This document shows, piece after piece, positions 1 through 11,257 of a stretch of 64,000 nucleotides of DNA. The position numbers and the translations under genes are program-made. Within the stretch, counting starts at the first letter, position 1; each line of letters begins with the position of its first letter. A model generated the notes under the pieces. The model ran no database searches, was not told the DNA's origin, and saw only the letters and a list, made by a program, of their open reading frames with translations. The DNA comes from Methylococcus geothermalis (GTDB taxonomy: Bacteria > Pseudomonadota > Gammaproteobacteria > Methylococcales > Methylococcaceae). Location: the NCBI RefSeq assembly GCF_012769535.1, contig NZ_CP046565.1:1502501-1566500 (forward strand). Direction: 5' to 3'.

Positions 1-736
1 GCCGGAGGAAGCGGGAAAGCGCATCACCGTCGATTTGATCCGCCGGCTGATCGACAGGCTTTCGCTCAAGCCGCAGTACGGTGCTGCCCGGGTCGTGGTC
101 ATCCGTCCGGCGCACGCCATGAACACGGCGGCCGCCAACAGCCTGCTAAAGACCCTGGAAGAGCCCGATCCCCGTACCCTGTTCGTCCTCATCAGCGAAC
201 GGCCTGCACAGCTGCCGGCGACGGTGTTGAGCCGTTGCCAGCGGCTGGAGGTGGCGTTGCCGGAGCGGGAGGACGCGCTGCGCTGGCTGGCCGGACAGGG
301 TTTCGGTGAGAACGCCGAGGCGTTGCTGGCGATGGCCAACGGCGCGCCGCTCCGTGCGGCCGAGCTGCATGGCGGCGATCTGGTCCAGCGCCGGAGGAAG
401 GTATTCGAAGACTGGATCGCGGTGTCCCGGCAAGCGGCTGATCCGCTCGCGGTCGCCGAGCAATGGGCCAAGGAGGACGGCGAGACCGTCACCGGCTGGC
501 TGCAGAGCTGGATCACGGACCTCATCCGCGTCGGCAGCAGTCGGACGCCGGCAGGGGGCCGGTTGGCCAATGCCGATCTGGAACAGGAATTGCGGCCATT
601 GGCGGAGGGCCTGGAACTTCGCGGCCTGTTCCGGCGGCTCGATGAAATCGAAACCGCGCGGCGGAGTCTGGAAGGTCAAGCCAACCGGCAACTGATCATG
701 GAAGATATCCTGATAAACTGGAGCCGGTTCAGGTGA
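1..736 (+). CDS. holB: DNA polymerase III delta' subunit (HolB), 3' part
   Basis: Clamp-loader delta' subunit of the replicative polymerase; a non-motor AAA+ protein in the gamma/tau-delta-delta' complex. The reading frame is open from base 2, so the gene begins before the window. The visible 244 residues include the NSLLKTLEEP segment and the SRCQRL segment (the SRC finger) typical of delta' and related clamp-loader subunits, followed by the helical collar domain. The Walker A region lies outside the window. Its stop overlaps the GTG start of pilZ by four bases, a holB-pilZ arrangement common in gammaproteobacteria. Confidence 0.93.
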   Translation, partial: PEEAGKRITVDLIRRLIDRLSLKPQYGAARVVVIRPAHAMNTAAANSLLKTLEEPDPRTLFVLISERPAQLPATVLSRCQRLEVALPEREDALRWLAGQGFGENAEALLAMANGAPLRAAELHGGDLVQRRRKVFEDWIAVSRQAADPLAVAEQWAKEDGETVTGWLQSWITDLIRVGSSRTPAGGRLANADLEQELRPLAEGLELRGLFRRLDEIETARRSLEGQANRQLIMEDILINWSRFR

Positions 737-1107
737 CCGGGAGCACGGCATTGAGCGAAGATCAGAAGGGTACCCGCCAAGGCATTCTGGCGCTGACCAT
801 CAAGGATAGGAACGCGCTGTATGCCGCCTACATGCCGACCATCAAGAACGGCGGCCTGTTCATTCCGACGACTCGCAACTACCGTTTGGGTGATGAGGTC
901 TTCATGCTGTTGCAGCTGATGGACGAACCGGAGCGGATCCCGATTTCGGGCCGGGTCGTGTGGATCACGCCGAAGGGTGCCGCCGGCTTCCGATCGGCCG
1001 GCATCGGTGTACGATTCAACGAAGAGGACGCCGGTGTCACCAAGGCGCTGATTGAAAGCTACCTGTCCGGCCATCTGGAATCGGATCAGCCTACCCATAC
1101 CATGTAA
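733..1107 (+). CDS. pilZ: PilZ, type IV pilus assembly protein
   Basis: Small cytoplasmic protein (124 aa) needed for type IV pilus biogenesis, known in other bacteria to work with PilB and a FimX-type c-di-GMP effector. Residues about 18-36 (GILALTIKDRNALYAAYMP) and the C-terminal PTHTM closely match Pseudomonas PilZ. The N-terminal RxxxR and the D/NxSxxG motifs that bind c-di-GMP in other PilZ domains are not seen, as in the founding PilZ. The GTG start at 733 overlaps the holB stop; a TTG at 751 is an alternative. Translationally coupled to holB. Confidence 0.93.
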   Translation: MTGSTALSEDQKGTRQGILALTIKDRNALYAAYMPTIKNGGLFIPTTRNYRLGDEVFMLLQLMDEPERIPISGRVVWITPKGAAGFRSAGIGVRFNEEDAGVTKALIESYLSGHLESDQPTHTM

Positions 1108-1146
1108 TCCTTAGGGGCGAAACCCGCCCTCGTCGCTCCCAATCCC

Positions 1147-1920
1147 ATGTTCATCGACTCACATGCTCACCTCGACCGCCTCGACCTGAAACCGTTCGGC
1201 GGCGACTTTTCCCGCTTCATGGAGGAGGCCGGCGCCCAAGGCGTGGAGCGCATGTTATGCGTCTCGATCAACCTGGAAGACTACCCCGCCATGCGCCGGC
1301 TCATCGAGCCCTATCCCCATGTCTCCGTCTCGGTCGGCGTGCATCCCAACGAAACCGATACCGAGGAGCCGGATCTGTGGCGCCTGGCCGAACTGGCGGA
1401 TGACGACCGCGTCGTCGCCATCGGCGAAACCGGCCTGGATTATTTCCGCAGCGAGGGAGATCTCACCTGGCAGCACGAGCGCTTCCGCAATCATATCCGC
1501 GCCGCGAAGCACACCGGTAAACCGCTGATCATCCACACCCGCGATTCGCGCGCGGACACGCTGCGCATCCTCGAAGAAGAGGACGCGGGCGAGGTGGGCG
1601 GTGTGTTCCATTGCTTCACCGAAGACTGGGAGACGGCACGCCGGGCGCTGGATCTGAATTTTTCGATCTCGTTCTCCGGCATCGTCACCTTCCGGACCGC
1701 CGAAACCCTTCAGGACGTCGCCCGCAGAGTGCCGGACGACCGTTTCCTGATCGAGACCGATTCGCCCTATCTGGCGCCGGTGCCGCTACGGGGCAAGCCG
1801 AACTATCCGTACCATGTCCGCCATGTGGCCGGCATGATCGCCGAACTCAGGGGCGTCTCGCTGGCCGAGGTGGCCGACCGGAGCATGCGGAACTATGACG
1901 AGCTGTTCGGCAACGGCTGA
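1147..1920 (+). CDS. TatD-family metal-dependent hydrolase (YcfH type)
   Basis: TIM-barrel metallo-hydrolase of the TatD/YcfH family, 257 aa, usual length. Family members are DNases or tRNA-quality-control nucleases; the physiological substrate of this one cannot be read from sequence. Metal-site residues are visible: SHAHLD at 5-10, GETGLDY with E94, H130 in IIHTRD, H155 in FHCF, and D205 in ETDSPYLAP. The position after holB-pilZ is conserved in gammaproteobacteria, where this gene is often called ycfH. No unusual features. Confidence 0.9.
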   Translation: MFIDSHAHLDRLDLKPFGGDFSRFMEEAGAQGVERMLCVSINLEDYPAMRRLIEPYPHVSVSVGVHPNETDTEEPDLWRLAELADDDRVVAIGETGLDYFRSEGDLTWQHERFRNHIRAAKHTGKPLIIHTRDSRADTLRILEEEDAGEVGGVFHCFTEDWETARRALDLNFSISFSGIVTFRTAETLQDVARRVPDDRFLIETDSPYLAPVPLRGKPNYPYHVRHVAGMIAELRGVSLAEVADRSMRNYDELFGNG

Positions 1921-1979
1921 GTCAGCGGAACATTTCTTGCCTAGCCCAGAAGGTTTTATCCTGACGACCGGATGTCCTT

Positions 1980-2504
1980 ATGACGATCTATTCTCGCTCC
2001 CGGCGCTTCGGTGCGCTGCCTTACCGCTGGGCGGCGGTCGCCCTTTGCCTGGCCGTCTCGGCCGGCTGTGCGCAGCGGGCGGCCGTCAAGCCGCCGCCGT
2101 CGGCCGCGCATCCGGTTCCCACGCCGGCGCCGACGCCCGGCCCCAAGCCGAAACCGGCGGCTCCGGTGACCAAGCCGGGCTCCGGCGCTTCCGGAGGCGC
2201 CAAGAAACTGCCGGCTCCGACGCCCGCCGTGGCCGCGCTGCTGTCGGATGCCGACAAGGCGCAGGCCGCCGGACAACTCGACAATGCCGCCGCCACGTTG
2301 GAGCGGGCCATCCGCATGCAGCCGCGCAACCCGGATCTGTGGTACCGGCTGGCGGCGATCCGGATGGAGCAGAACCAGCCGTGCCTCGCGCTCGACCTGG
2401 CCCGGAAGTCCAAAGTACTGGCCAAGGGCCATTCCGACCTCATCGAGAAAGCTCAGGCACTCATCGATCAAGCCGGGCAGCTCGGGGGCGCTTCGGGAAA
2501 CTAG
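1980..2504 (+). CDS. TPR-containing putative lipoprotein
   Basis: 174-aa protein with a basic N-terminus, a hydrophobic stretch (about residues 17-28) and a probable lipidation cysteine at 30 (VSAGC; serine at -3 makes the lipobox slightly non-canonical). A Pro/Ala/Lys-rich linker (about 37-85) follows, then TPR-like helices (about 90-160, with the NPDLWYRLA pattern). It probably sits in the periplasm attached to a membrane. A helper role for envelope enzymes is possible, but no specific function is claimed. It ends one base before the GTG of the yoaA-like gene, so the two are probably co-transcribed. Confidence 0.72.
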   Translation: MTIYSRSRRFGALPYRWAAVALCLAVSAGCAQRAAVKPPPSAAHPVPTPAPTPGPKPKPAAPVTKPGSGASGGAKKLPAPTPAVAALLSDADKAQAAGQLDNAAATLERAIRMQPRNPDLWYRLAAIRMEQNQPCLALDLARKSKVLAKGHSDLIEKAQALIDQAGQLGGASGN

Positions 2505-2505
2505 C

Positions 2506-4440
2506 GTGAGCGGTGTAGCCGAAGCCTTTGCGGAAGACGGGCCGCTGGCGCGCGCGCTGGCGGGATTCCGGCCGCGGGAGGCGCAATCCGGCATGGCGCG
2601 GGCGGTGGAGCAGGCCATCCGCGACGGCCGCTGCCTGATTGCCGAGGCCGGCACCGGCACCGGCAAGACCTTCGCTTACTTGGTGCCCGCCCTGCTGAGC
2701 GGCAAACGGGTATTGGTCTCCACCGGCACCCGCAACCTGCAGGATCAGCTGTTCCAGAAGGATGTGCCCCTGCTGCGGCAGGCGCTGGCGGCACCGGTCC
2801 GGACTGCCTTGCTGAAAGGGCGGTCGAACTATCTTTGTCCCTATCGGCTGGAAAACGTGGTCGATTTCGGCTTTCGCGCCGGCTTCAGCGAGCACGAGGC
2901 CGATCAGCTCGAACGCATCCGTCGCTGGGCGAAGACAACCCGTGGCGGCGACATCGCCGAGGTGGACGATGTGCCGGAAGGCTCGCTCCTGTGGCGTTCG
3001 GTCACCTCCACCGCCGAGAACTGCCTGGGCCAGGATTGCGGGGCCTACGACGACTGCCATGTGGTGAAGGCCAGAAAGGCGGCGCAAGAGGCGCAGATCA
3101 CCATCATCAACCACCACCTGCTGTGGGCCGATTGGGCGGTCAAGACCGACGGTTTCGGGGAACTGTTGCCAGAGGCCGACGTCATCATCGTCGACGAGGC
3201 CCACCAATTCGCCGACACCGCGACGCAGTTCTTAGGGGTCAGCTTGAGCACGCGACAGCTCGGCGAACTGGCGGACGACACCCTGATCGAACGGGCCAAG
3301 GATGCGCCGGACATGGGCGGGCTGGCAGACGCCGCGACCCTGCTCAAGAACGAATTGGCGGCGATGCGCGCGGCGCTGGGCGAGGCGTCGCGACGCGATG
3401 CCTGGCACAGCGTGGCCGGTCATGAGGCCGTGAACACCGGGCTCAGGCGCATGGAACAAAGCCTGCTGGCCTTGGCCGCCCAGCTGAAGCTGGCGTCGGT
3501 ACGGGGCAAGGGGCTGGAATCCTGCTGGAAGCGCTGCGACGAGTTCATCCAGCGGCTGGAGGCTTTCCTGGCCGAGGATACCGAGGAATCGGTGCGCTGG
3601 TTCGAGACCCATCGCCGCGGCTTTTCCTTGAGCCGGACACCGCTGGACATCGCCGGCGAATTCGCCCGCTTCCGCAAGGCAAGACAGGCGACCTGGATAT
3701 TCACTTCGGCGACCTTGAGCGTGTCGGGGCGCTTCGAGCATTTCTCGCGCCAGCTCGGCATCTGCGATGCGGACTGCCGGCGCTGGGAAAGCCCTTTCGA
3801 TTACCGCCGCCAGAGCCTCCTGTACCTGCCGGCCGGCTTGCCCGAGCCGGGCGCCCCCGACTATACCCGGGCGGTGCTGCGGGCGGCGTATCCGGTGCTG
3901 AAGGCGAGCGGCGGCCGCGCCTTCCTGCTGTTCACCAGCCACCAGGCTTTGACCGAGGCGGCGTCCATCCTGGAAGGCAAGACCGAGTTTCCGCTGTTCG
4001 TCCAGGGCACCCAGCCCAAGGCCCGGTTGCTGGAAGCCTTCCGCGCCTCGGGCAACGGCCTGCTGCTCGGCACTGCCAGCTTCTGGGAAGGGGTGGACGT
4101 TCGCGGCGAGGCGCTGTCCTGCGTGGTGATCGACAAGCTGCCGTTCGCATCGCCCGGCGATCCCGTCGTCAGCGCCCGGCTGGAAGCCATCCGCAGGCGC
4201 GGTCACAGCCCCTTTGCGGTGTTCCAACTGCCGGCCGCCGTGATCACCCTCAAGCAGGGCGCGGGCCGGCTGATCCGGGATGTGGACGACCGCGGCGTTC
4301 TGGTGCTGGCCGATCCGCGGCTCACGTCCAAGAGTTACGGCCGGGTGTTTTTGGACAGCCTGCCGCCGATGCGCATGACCCGCGAGTCGAAGGCGGTGCG
4401 AGCCTTTTTCGCCGATCCTCAGCCGGCGGTCTCCCCCTGA
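2506..4440 (+). CDS. yoaA: YoaA/DinG-family iron-sulfur DNA helicase
   Basis: Superfamily-2 5'-3' DNA helicase of the XPD/DinG/YoaA group, implicated in DNA repair in E. coli. The GTG at 2506 gives 644 aa; a longer in-frame reading overlaps the upstream lipoprotein and is not needed. Walker A is at 47-55 (EAGTGTGKT). Four cysteines fit the [4Fe-4S] cluster (C111, C173, C178, C184). Walker B is DEAH at 230-233. The C-terminal domain has the GTASFWEGVD motif. Family length and the cluster spacing favour YoaA over the longer DinG. Confidence 0.88.
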   Translation: MSGVAEAFAEDGPLARALAGFRPREAQSGMARAVEQAIRDGRCLIAEAGTGTGKTFAYLVPALLSGKRVLVSTGTRNLQDQLFQKDVPLLRQALAAPVRTALLKGRSNYLCPYRLENVVDFGFRAGFSEHEADQLERIRRWAKTTRGGDIAEVDDVPEGSLLWRSVTSTAENCLGQDCGAYDDCHVVKARKAAQEAQITIINHHLLWADWAVKTDGFGELLPEADVIIVDEAHQFADTATQFLGVSLSTRQLGELADDTLIERAKDAPDMGGLADAATLLKNELAAMRAALGEASRRDAWHSVAGHEAVNTGLRRMEQSLLALAAQLKLASVRGKGLESCWKRCDEFIQRLEAFLAEDTEESVRWFETHRRGFSLSRTPLDIAGEFARFRKARQATWIFTSATLSVSGRFEHFSRQLGICDADCRRWESPFDYRRQSLLYLPAGLPEPGAPDYTRAVLRAAYPVLKASGGRAFLLFTSHQALTEAASILEGKTEFPLFVQGTQPKARLLEAFRASGNGLLLGTASFWEGVDVRGEALSCVVIDKLPFASPGDPVVSARLEAIRRRGHSPFAVFQLPAAVITLKQGAGRLIRDVDDRGVLVLADPRLTSKSYGRVFLDSLPPMRMTRESKAVRAFFADPQPAVSP

Positions 4441-4515
4441 GATTTCCCGTCTCCGTCTGAGTGGCGAATTGGCCTACAATAGGCAGTTTTCCTTCCGCCA
4501 GCCCTATCTTGTTCC

Positions 4516-6096
4516 ATGTCCGATCTTGAATTCGAAATCGAGCGGCGGCGAACCTTCGCCATCATCTCCCATCCCGACGCCGGCAAGACCACGCTGACCG
4601 AAAAGCTGCTGCTGTTCGGCGGCGCGATCCAGCTCGCGGGCTCGGTCAAGGGCCGCAAGGCGGCGCGGCACGCGACTTCGGACTGGATGGAGATGGAGAA
4701 GCAGCGCGGCATCTCGGTCACGACCTCGGTGATGCAGTTCGAGCACCGCGACCGCATCTTCAACCTGCTCGACACGCCGGGCCACGAGGACTTCTCCGAG
4801 GACACCTACCGCACCCTGACCGCGGTGGACTCCGCCCTCATGGTGATCGACAGCGCCAAGGGCGTGGAGGAGCGCACCATCAAGCTGATGGAGGTGTGCC
4901 GGCTGCGCGACACGCCCATCCTTACCTTCATCAACAAGCTGGACCGCGAGGGCCGGGAGCCGGTGGAGCTGCTCGATGAGGTCGAGCGCATCCTCAACAT
5001 CCAGTGCGCGCCCATCACCTGGCCGATCGGCATGGGCAAGCGCTTCAAGGGCGTTTACCACTTGTACGAGGATGCGATCCATTGGTTCAGCGCCTCGCAC
5101 GGCGACCGCATCGTCAAGGGCGAGGTCATCGAGGGCTTGAACAGCCCGAAGCTGGACGAACGCTTGGGCGACATGGCGGACGAGTTGCGCATGGAGATCG
5201 AACTGGTGCGCGGGGCGAGCCACGAGTTCGATCTGGAGGCCTATCGCGCCGGGCGCCAGACGCCGGTGTTCTTCGGTTCGGCGATCAACAATTTCGGCAT
5301 CCTCGAACTGCTGGATGCCTTCGCCGAGTACGCGCCGCCGCCGCATTCGCGCCAGGCCCGCGAGCGCGCCGTCATGCCGGAAGAGGACAAATTTTCCGGT
5401 TTCGTGTTCAAGATCCAGGCGAACATGGACCCGGCCCACCGCGACCGCATCGCCTTCCTGCGGGTCTGCTCGGGTCGCTACACCAAGGGCATGCGGCTGT
5501 TCCACGTACGCTCGGGCAAGGCCATGCAAGTGGCCAACGCCATCACCTTCCAGGCCGACAGCCGCGAGAACGTGGAGGAGGCCTATCCCGGCGACATCAT
5601 CGGCCTGCACAACCACGGCACCATCCAGGTCGGCGACACGTTCACCCAGGGCGAGAACCTGAAATTCGAGGGGATTCCCTACTTCGCGCCGGAGCTGTTC
5701 CGCCGCGTGGTGCTGAAGGACCCGTTGCGCTCCAAGGCCTTGCAGCGCGGCCTGCAGCAGCTGAGCGAGGAAGGCGCGACCCAGTTGTTCAAGCCTCTGC
5801 GCAACAACGACCTGATCCTCGGCGCGGTGGGCGTGCTGCAGTTCGACGTGACGGCGTTCCGGCTGAAGTCCGAATACAACGTGGACTGCGTCTACGATGC
5901 GGTGCCGGTGACCACGGCGCGCTGGGTGTCGTGCAGCGATCCCAAGAAGCTCGAAGAGTTCAAGCGCAAGGTCCACGACAACCTGGCGGAGGACGGCAGC
6001 GGCTATCTGGTCTATCTCGCCACCAGCCGGGTGAACTTGTCGCTCACCGAGGAGCGCTGGCCGGACATCCGCTTCAGCGCGACCCGCGAGCTGTAA
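4516..6096 (+). CDS. prfC: Peptide chain release factor 3 (RF3)
   Basis: GTPase that removes RF1/RF2 from the ribosome after termination. The 526-aa length matches the family. G1 is HPDAGKTT at 19-26, followed by the DTPGHEDF G3 motif and the NKLD G4 motif; the RF3-specific C-terminal region ends in [11 protein letters not shown]. It begins 75 bp after the helicase. Its stop codon abuts the last base of soxZ on the other strand, so the two genes meet tail to tail with no intergenic DNA. Confidence 0.97.
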   Translation: MSDLEFEIERRRTFAIISHPDAGKTTLTEKLLLFGGAIQLAGSVKGRKAARHATSDWMEMEKQRGISVTTSVMQFEHRDRIFNLLDTPGHEDFSEDTYRTLTAVDSALMVIDSAKGVEERTIKLMEVCRLRDTPILTFINKLDREGREPVELLDEVERILNIQCAPITWPIGMGKRFKGVYHLYEDAIHWFSASHGDRIVKGEVIEGLNSPKLDERLGDMADELRMEIELVRGASHEFDLEAYRAGRQTPVFFGSAINNFGILELLDAFAEYAPPPHSRQARERAVMPEEDKFSGFVFKIQANMDPAHRDRIAFLRVCSGRYTKGMRLFHVRSGKAMQVANAITFQADSRENVEEAYPGDIIGLHNHGTIQVGDTFTQGENLKFEGIPYFAPELFRRVVLKDPLRSKALQRGLQQLSEEGATQLFKPLRNNDLILGAVGVLQFDVTAFRLKSEYNVDCVYDAVPVTTARWVSCSDPKKLEEFKRKVHDNLAEDGSGYLVYLATSRVNLSLTEERWPDIRFSATREL

Positions 6097-6399
6097 TCAC
6101 TCGATGAAGGCTTCCTGCGATTCGGTTTTTCCGAGATTGTCGGTCCAGCTCACCCGGATGCGTTCCCCCGGCCGGCCGCCGCGGAATTGCAGGGAGAAAT
6201 AAGGGTCCTTGGACACGGCGGTGCTGAGCCGGCAGCGCACCACGGGTTTGCCTTCGTGCTCGAGGGTCAGTTCCTCGATGTAATGGGCCGGAACGACTGC
6301 GCCGGAGGCCTCGTCGCGGCGCCGGCCGGTTTCCATCGGATGGGTGATCAGCAGGCGGAGGGTGGTGACGCCGTCGACGGTCTTGGTACGAATCTTCAT
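6097..6399 (-). CDS. soxZ: SoxZ-like sulfur-carrier subunit
   Basis: 100-aa immunoglobulin-fold subunit that pairs with SoxY to carry thiosulfate-derived sulfur in the periplasm. Recognised from the ITHPMETG segment near residue 18 and the SWTDNLGKTE segment near the C-terminus. No signal peptide is visible; SoxZ is normally co-exported with the Tat-targeted SoxY. It is transcribed away from soxY, with the two starts 79 bp apart, instead of the usual soxY-soxZ operon. No other sox gene is in the window. Confidence 0.85.
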   Translation of the reverse strand: MKIRTKTVDGVTTLRLLITHPMETGRRRDEASGAVVPAHYIEELTLEHEGKPVVRCRLSTAVSKDPYFSLQFRGGRPGERIRVSWTDNLGKTESQEAFIE

Positions 6400-6478
6400 G
6401 CAGCGGCGAAAGAACGGGTCTTGGCTGAAGACTCAGGGTAGCGATAAGCTGCGACACCGACAAGCCTGGCTCTGCGAC

Positions 6479-6925
6479 ATGAACGAAACCGCTTCCCGCC
6501 GCCGTTTTCTCCTCATCGCCCTGCGTCGTGCCGCTGCGCTGGGGCTTTTCAGGGCCGCCGCTGCCTACGGAAAAGACACGGACCCGACGTCTTACGATGG
6601 CGTCCTGCGCGCCCTGACGGGTGGCCGAACGCCGGAAGCCAGCGGTGAACTGGTGCTGGACGTCCCGGACAGTGCGGAAAACGGCGCCATCGTGCCGGTG
6701 ACGCTGGCGAGCCGAATCGACCGGACGGCCGCGCTGCATTTGCTGGTGGTGCACAATCCCCGGCCGCTTGCGGCATCATTCAGTTTCCTGGACGGCGCGG
6801 TGCCTTCGGTCTCGTTTCGCATCAAGATGAACGAGAGCAGCGAGGTGGTCGCGCTGGCCGAGGCCGGAGGCAGGCTCTACTGGACCCGCAAACAGGTCAG
6901 GGTGGCGGTCGGCGGCTGCGGCTGA
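6479..6925 (+). CDS. soxY: SoxY-like thiosulfate-oxidation carrier protein
   Basis: 148 aa. The N-terminus has a Tat-like signal (SRRRFLLIALRRAAALG, 6-22). The carrier cysteine is C147 in a C-terminal VGGCG tail; the usual SoxY terminus is GGCGG, so one glycine is missing. The ATG at 6479 was chosen because it begins the Tat signal. By analogy the protein is a swinging-arm sulfur carrier with SoxZ in the periplasm. The stop lies six bases from the end of the converging mtiP-like gene. Without SoxAX, SoxB or SoxCD nearby, the pathway context is unknown. Confidence 0.83.
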   Translation: MNETASRRRFLLIALRRAAALGLFRAAAAYGKDTDPTSYDGVLRALTGGRTPEASGELVLDVPDSAENGAIVPVTLASRIDRTAALHLLVVHNPRPLAASFSFLDGAVPSVSFRIKMNESSEVVALAEAGGRLYWTRKQVRVAVGGCG

Positions 6926-6931
6926 TCGGGT

Positions 6932-8233
<1,302 letters not shown>

Positions 8234-8237
<4 letters not shown>

Positions 8238-9268
8238 GCGGTATGGCCGACAAAGATTTGGAGACGGTCGACCGCGTCGCGCCATTCGGCGCTTGCCAGC
8301 AGCTCGCCGCGGTCGATCGGAAAGCGGCCGCGCATGGCCGCCAGCCGGCGCGCGCTGCCGGCGGAAGCGGGGCGGTTTTCCAGGGCTTGCAGGATCGCCG
8401 CGGTCGCCTCGGGGGTGTTGCAAACCACCAGCATGTCGCAGCCCGCCTTAAGCGCCGCCAGGGCGCGGGTGGCGTAGTCGCCTGCAAAAGCAGCGCCCGC
8501 CATGGAAAGATCGTCCGAGAAGATCGCGCCGTCGAAATTCATCCGTTCGCGCAGGATGGTCTGCAGCCAGAAATGCGAAAAGCACGGAGGTTGGGCGTCG
8601 ATCCGGGCATACAGCACATGGGCGGGCATGATGCCTTCCAGGTCCTCGCGTATCAGCGCCGAGAAGGGCAGCAGGTCGCGGGCGAGCAGGTCCTCGAGTT
8701 CGCGCCGGTCTTCCGGCAGGGTCAGATGCGAATCGTCGGCCACGCCCCCGTGGCCGGGGAAATGCTTGCCCACCGCGGCCATGCCGGCTCGGCGCATCCC
8801 GGCGACGAAGGCTCGGGCGGCGGCGGTGACTTCATCCGGGGTGCGGGCGAAGGCGCGGTCGCCGATGACGGCACTGATACCGCTGTCGACGTCGAGCACC
8901 GGCGCGAAGCTGAAATCCACGCCCACCGCCCGGAGCTCCGCCGCCATGAGCCAGCCGGTGGTTTCGGCAGTCGCCAAGGCGTCGGGGCGGCCCGATGCCA
9001 GAAAAGTGGCCGCTGCGGGTAGCCGGGTGAAGCCTTCGCGGAAACGCTGGACCCGGCCGCCCTCGTGATCGGTGGCGATCAGGATATCCGGCCGCAGGGC
9101 GCGGACGCTCGCGACCAGCGCGGTCAATTGTTCCGGCGATTGGTAGTTGCGGCTGAACAGAATCAGGCCGCCGGCCGCTGGATGACGCAGAAATTCGCGC
9201 TCTTCGTCCGATACGGTGGTCCCGGCAAGGTCGAACATCAGGCAGCGCGGTGGCGGGACTGGATTCAT
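8234..9268 (-). CDS. nagZ: Beta-N-acetylhexosaminidase NagZ
   Basis: Family-3 glycoside hydrolase (344 aa) that removes N-acetylglucosamine from anhydromuropeptides in cytoplasmic peptidoglycan recycling. Signature KHFPGHG at 168-174 and the histidine at 181 of the catalytic loop (DDSH) are present; the nucleophile aspartate is in the FSDDLSM segment. The ATG at 9268 opens directly into the conserved N-terminus; a 61-codon upstream extension looks spurious. First gene of the nagZ-hpt-phosphorylase operon. Confidence 0.94.
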
Positions 9269-9547
9269 ACGGCTCTCATTCGGATCGGGGCGGGCATTGT
9301 AAACCATAGGCAAGGGCGGACGGCGGGCCAGTTGTGGTTGAATTGTAAAAAGGGTGCACCAGGCGGGTGATGGGTCTACCTGAAGGCTTCGGTCTCCGGC
9401 GCAGCGCGAAAATTTTGCGGGAAGGCTTGAATTGCAAACGGTTTGTCTCAAGATTGTGCAGATGGCGATGCCGGTGCAATTCTGTTAATTTGTTTCAAGT
9501 CTTGGATGGGAAGGTAATCCAATCCAAAAACAACAAGGAGAAAGAGG

Positions 9548-9796
9548 ATGTCGAAGGGCCAAAATTTGCAAGATCCATTCCTGAACACACTCCGGAAGGA
9601 ACACGTTCCGGTTTCGATCTATCTCGTCAATGGGATCAAGCTGCAAGGAAAGGTGGATTCGTTCGACCAGTACGTGATCATGCTGAAGAATACCGTCAGC
9701 CAGATGGTGTACAAGCACGCGATCTCGACAATCGTACCCGGCCGTCCCGTGCGCGTGCCGCATGCGGGCGACGGCGGCGAAGAAGAGGCCGAATGA
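9548..9796 (+). CDS. hfq: RNA chaperone Hfq
   Basis: 82-aa Sm-like hexameric RNA chaperone that pairs small RNAs with mRNAs. Sm1 and Sm2 motifs are intact, including YKHA at 55-58 and the NLQDPFLN start of the ring (6-13). The short acidic C-terminal tail (GDGGEEEAE) is typical of many non-enteric proteobacteria. A purine-rich AAGGAGAAAGAGG site lies just upstream of the ATG. First gene of the hfq-hflX-hflK-hflC group; 278 bp upstream, back to nagZ, has no gene and presumably holds the promoters. Confidence 0.97.
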   Translation: MSKGQNLQDPFLNTLRKEHVPVSIYLVNGIKLQGKVDSFDQYVIMLKNTVSQMVYKHAISTIVPGRPVRVPHAGDGGEEEAE

Positions 9797-9843
9797 GGAT
9801 GCAAACCGCTCCAGGGACTGGGCCGTCGGCGTGAGGGAGTCGG

Positions 9844-11154
9844 TTGTTCGATAGGCCCGGTGCCGGATCACGCGCGGTATTGGTGCACATGCCGTTGGCC
9901 GGGCCGGATCAGGAGGATCTGGACGAACTTCGGCTCCTGGCGCTGTCCGCCGGAGCCGAGCCGGTGGCCACTGTCAGCGGACGCCTGCGCGCGATCGACC
10001 CACGCTATTACATCGGCCAGGGCAAGTTGGAGGAACTGGCCGAGACCGTCAAAGCGTATGAGGCCGAGCTGGTGTTGTTCAATCATGCGCTCACGCCGAG
10101 CCAGGAGCGAAATCTAGAGAAAGCCCTGGATGTCCGGGTGGTCGACCGCAACGGCCTCATCCTGGATATTTTCGCCCAGCGCGCGCGTTCCTTCGAAGGG
10201 CGGCTCCAGGTCGAACTGGCTCAGTTGAAGCACCTTGCCACGCGGTTGGTGCGGGGCTGGACCCATCTCGAACGCCAGAAGGGCGGGATCGGCCTACGCG
10301 GTCCGGGCGAAACTCAGCTCGAGACCGATAAGCGTCTTCTTGCCAACCGGATCCGTCAGATCCAGAAGCGGCTCCAGCAGGTGGAGGTGCAGCGCAACCA
10401 GGGTCGGCAGGCCCGTCGCCGGGCGCAGGTGCCGGTCGTCGGTCTGGTCGGTTATACGAACGCGGGCAAGTCGACCTTGTTCAACGCCTTGACCCAGGCG
10501 GACGTCTATTCGGCAGACCAATTGTTCGCGACCCTGGATCCGACCTTGCGGCGCCTGACCAGAGGCGGGTTGAACATGGTGCTGGCGGATACCGTCGGCT
10601 TCATCCGGCACCTCCCGCACGAACTGGTCGCGGCGTTTCGGTCGACTCTGCAGGAATCGGCCGAAGCGGATCTTCTGCTGCATGTCATCGATGCCAACGA
10701 CCAGCGCATGGACGAAACCATCGCAGAGGTCCGGCAGGTGCTGGCGGAGATCGGCGCCGACCGGATTCCGTGTATCGAGGTCTACAACAAGATCGACCGC
10801 CTCGACGGCGTGGCTCCGCACATCGAGCGCGACCAGTCGGGCCGTCCGGTCCGGATTTGGATTTCGGCCCGGAGCGGCAGCGGCCTGGAGTTGCTGAAGG
10901 AGCTTCTCGAAGAGATCCTGGGGGGCGGCGTCGAGCGCCGCACTCTGGCCTTGTCGGCGGAGCAGGGCGAACTCAGGGCCCGGCTTTATCGCGAGGCGCG
11001 GGTGTTGTCCGAAGCTCCCGACGGCGAAGGCGGCTGGCGGATGTGCGTGGAATTTCCGGCCACGGCCCGCGGTTTGCGCTGCGCTATCGGGGACGACCCG
11101 GCGCATGGGGAGGGCGGGGATTGGACGGCGAAGCGGGCAGGCGCGAGCCACTGA
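9844..11154 (+). CDS. hflX: GTPase HflX
   Basis: Ribosome-associated GTPase that splits stalled or stress-damaged 70S ribosomes, 436 aa. The TTG start at 9844 opens with MFDRPGAGSRAVLVH, aligning with E. coli HflX MFDRYDAGEQAVLVH. The HflX domain motif GGIGLRGPGETQLETD precedes the G domain, with G1 GYTNAGKST, G3 DTVGFIRHLP and G4 NKID. It lies 47 bp after hfq, matching the enteric hfq-hflX-hflK-hflC order. Confidence 0.96.
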   Translation: MFDRPGAGSRAVLVHMPLAGPDQEDLDELRLLALSAGAEPVATVSGRLRAIDPRYYIGQGKLEELAETVKAYEAELVLFNHALTPSQERNLEKALDVRVVDRNGLILDIFAQRARSFEGRLQVELAQLKHLATRLVRGWTHLERQKGGIGLRGPGETQLETDKRLLANRIRQIQKRLQQVEVQRNQGRQARRRAQVPVVGLVGYTNAGKSTLFNALTQADVYSADQLFATLDPTLRRLTRGGLNMVLADTVGFIRHLPHELVAAFRSTLQESAEADLLLHVIDANDQRMDETIAEVRQVLAEIGADRIPCIEVYNKIDRLDGVAPHIERDQSGRPVRIWISARSGSGLELLKELLEEILGGGVERRTLALSAEQGELRARLYREARVLSEAPDGEGGWRMCVEFPATARGLRCAIGDDPAHGEGGDWTAKRAGASH

Positions 11155-11257
11155 CGATTCCCGTCGGGATTTTTGTATGTTCGACGAATTTCCGGGATAA
11201 TCCGGGCAATGCTGCAACTCGAAAGTAATGGCTATAGATCGTCACAGGAGTGTTCAC

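Noticed and set aside
4504..5976. 490-codon open frame on the minus strand
   Set aside because: Lies entirely within prfC on the opposite strand; its composition is the usual antisense shadow of a high-GC gene.
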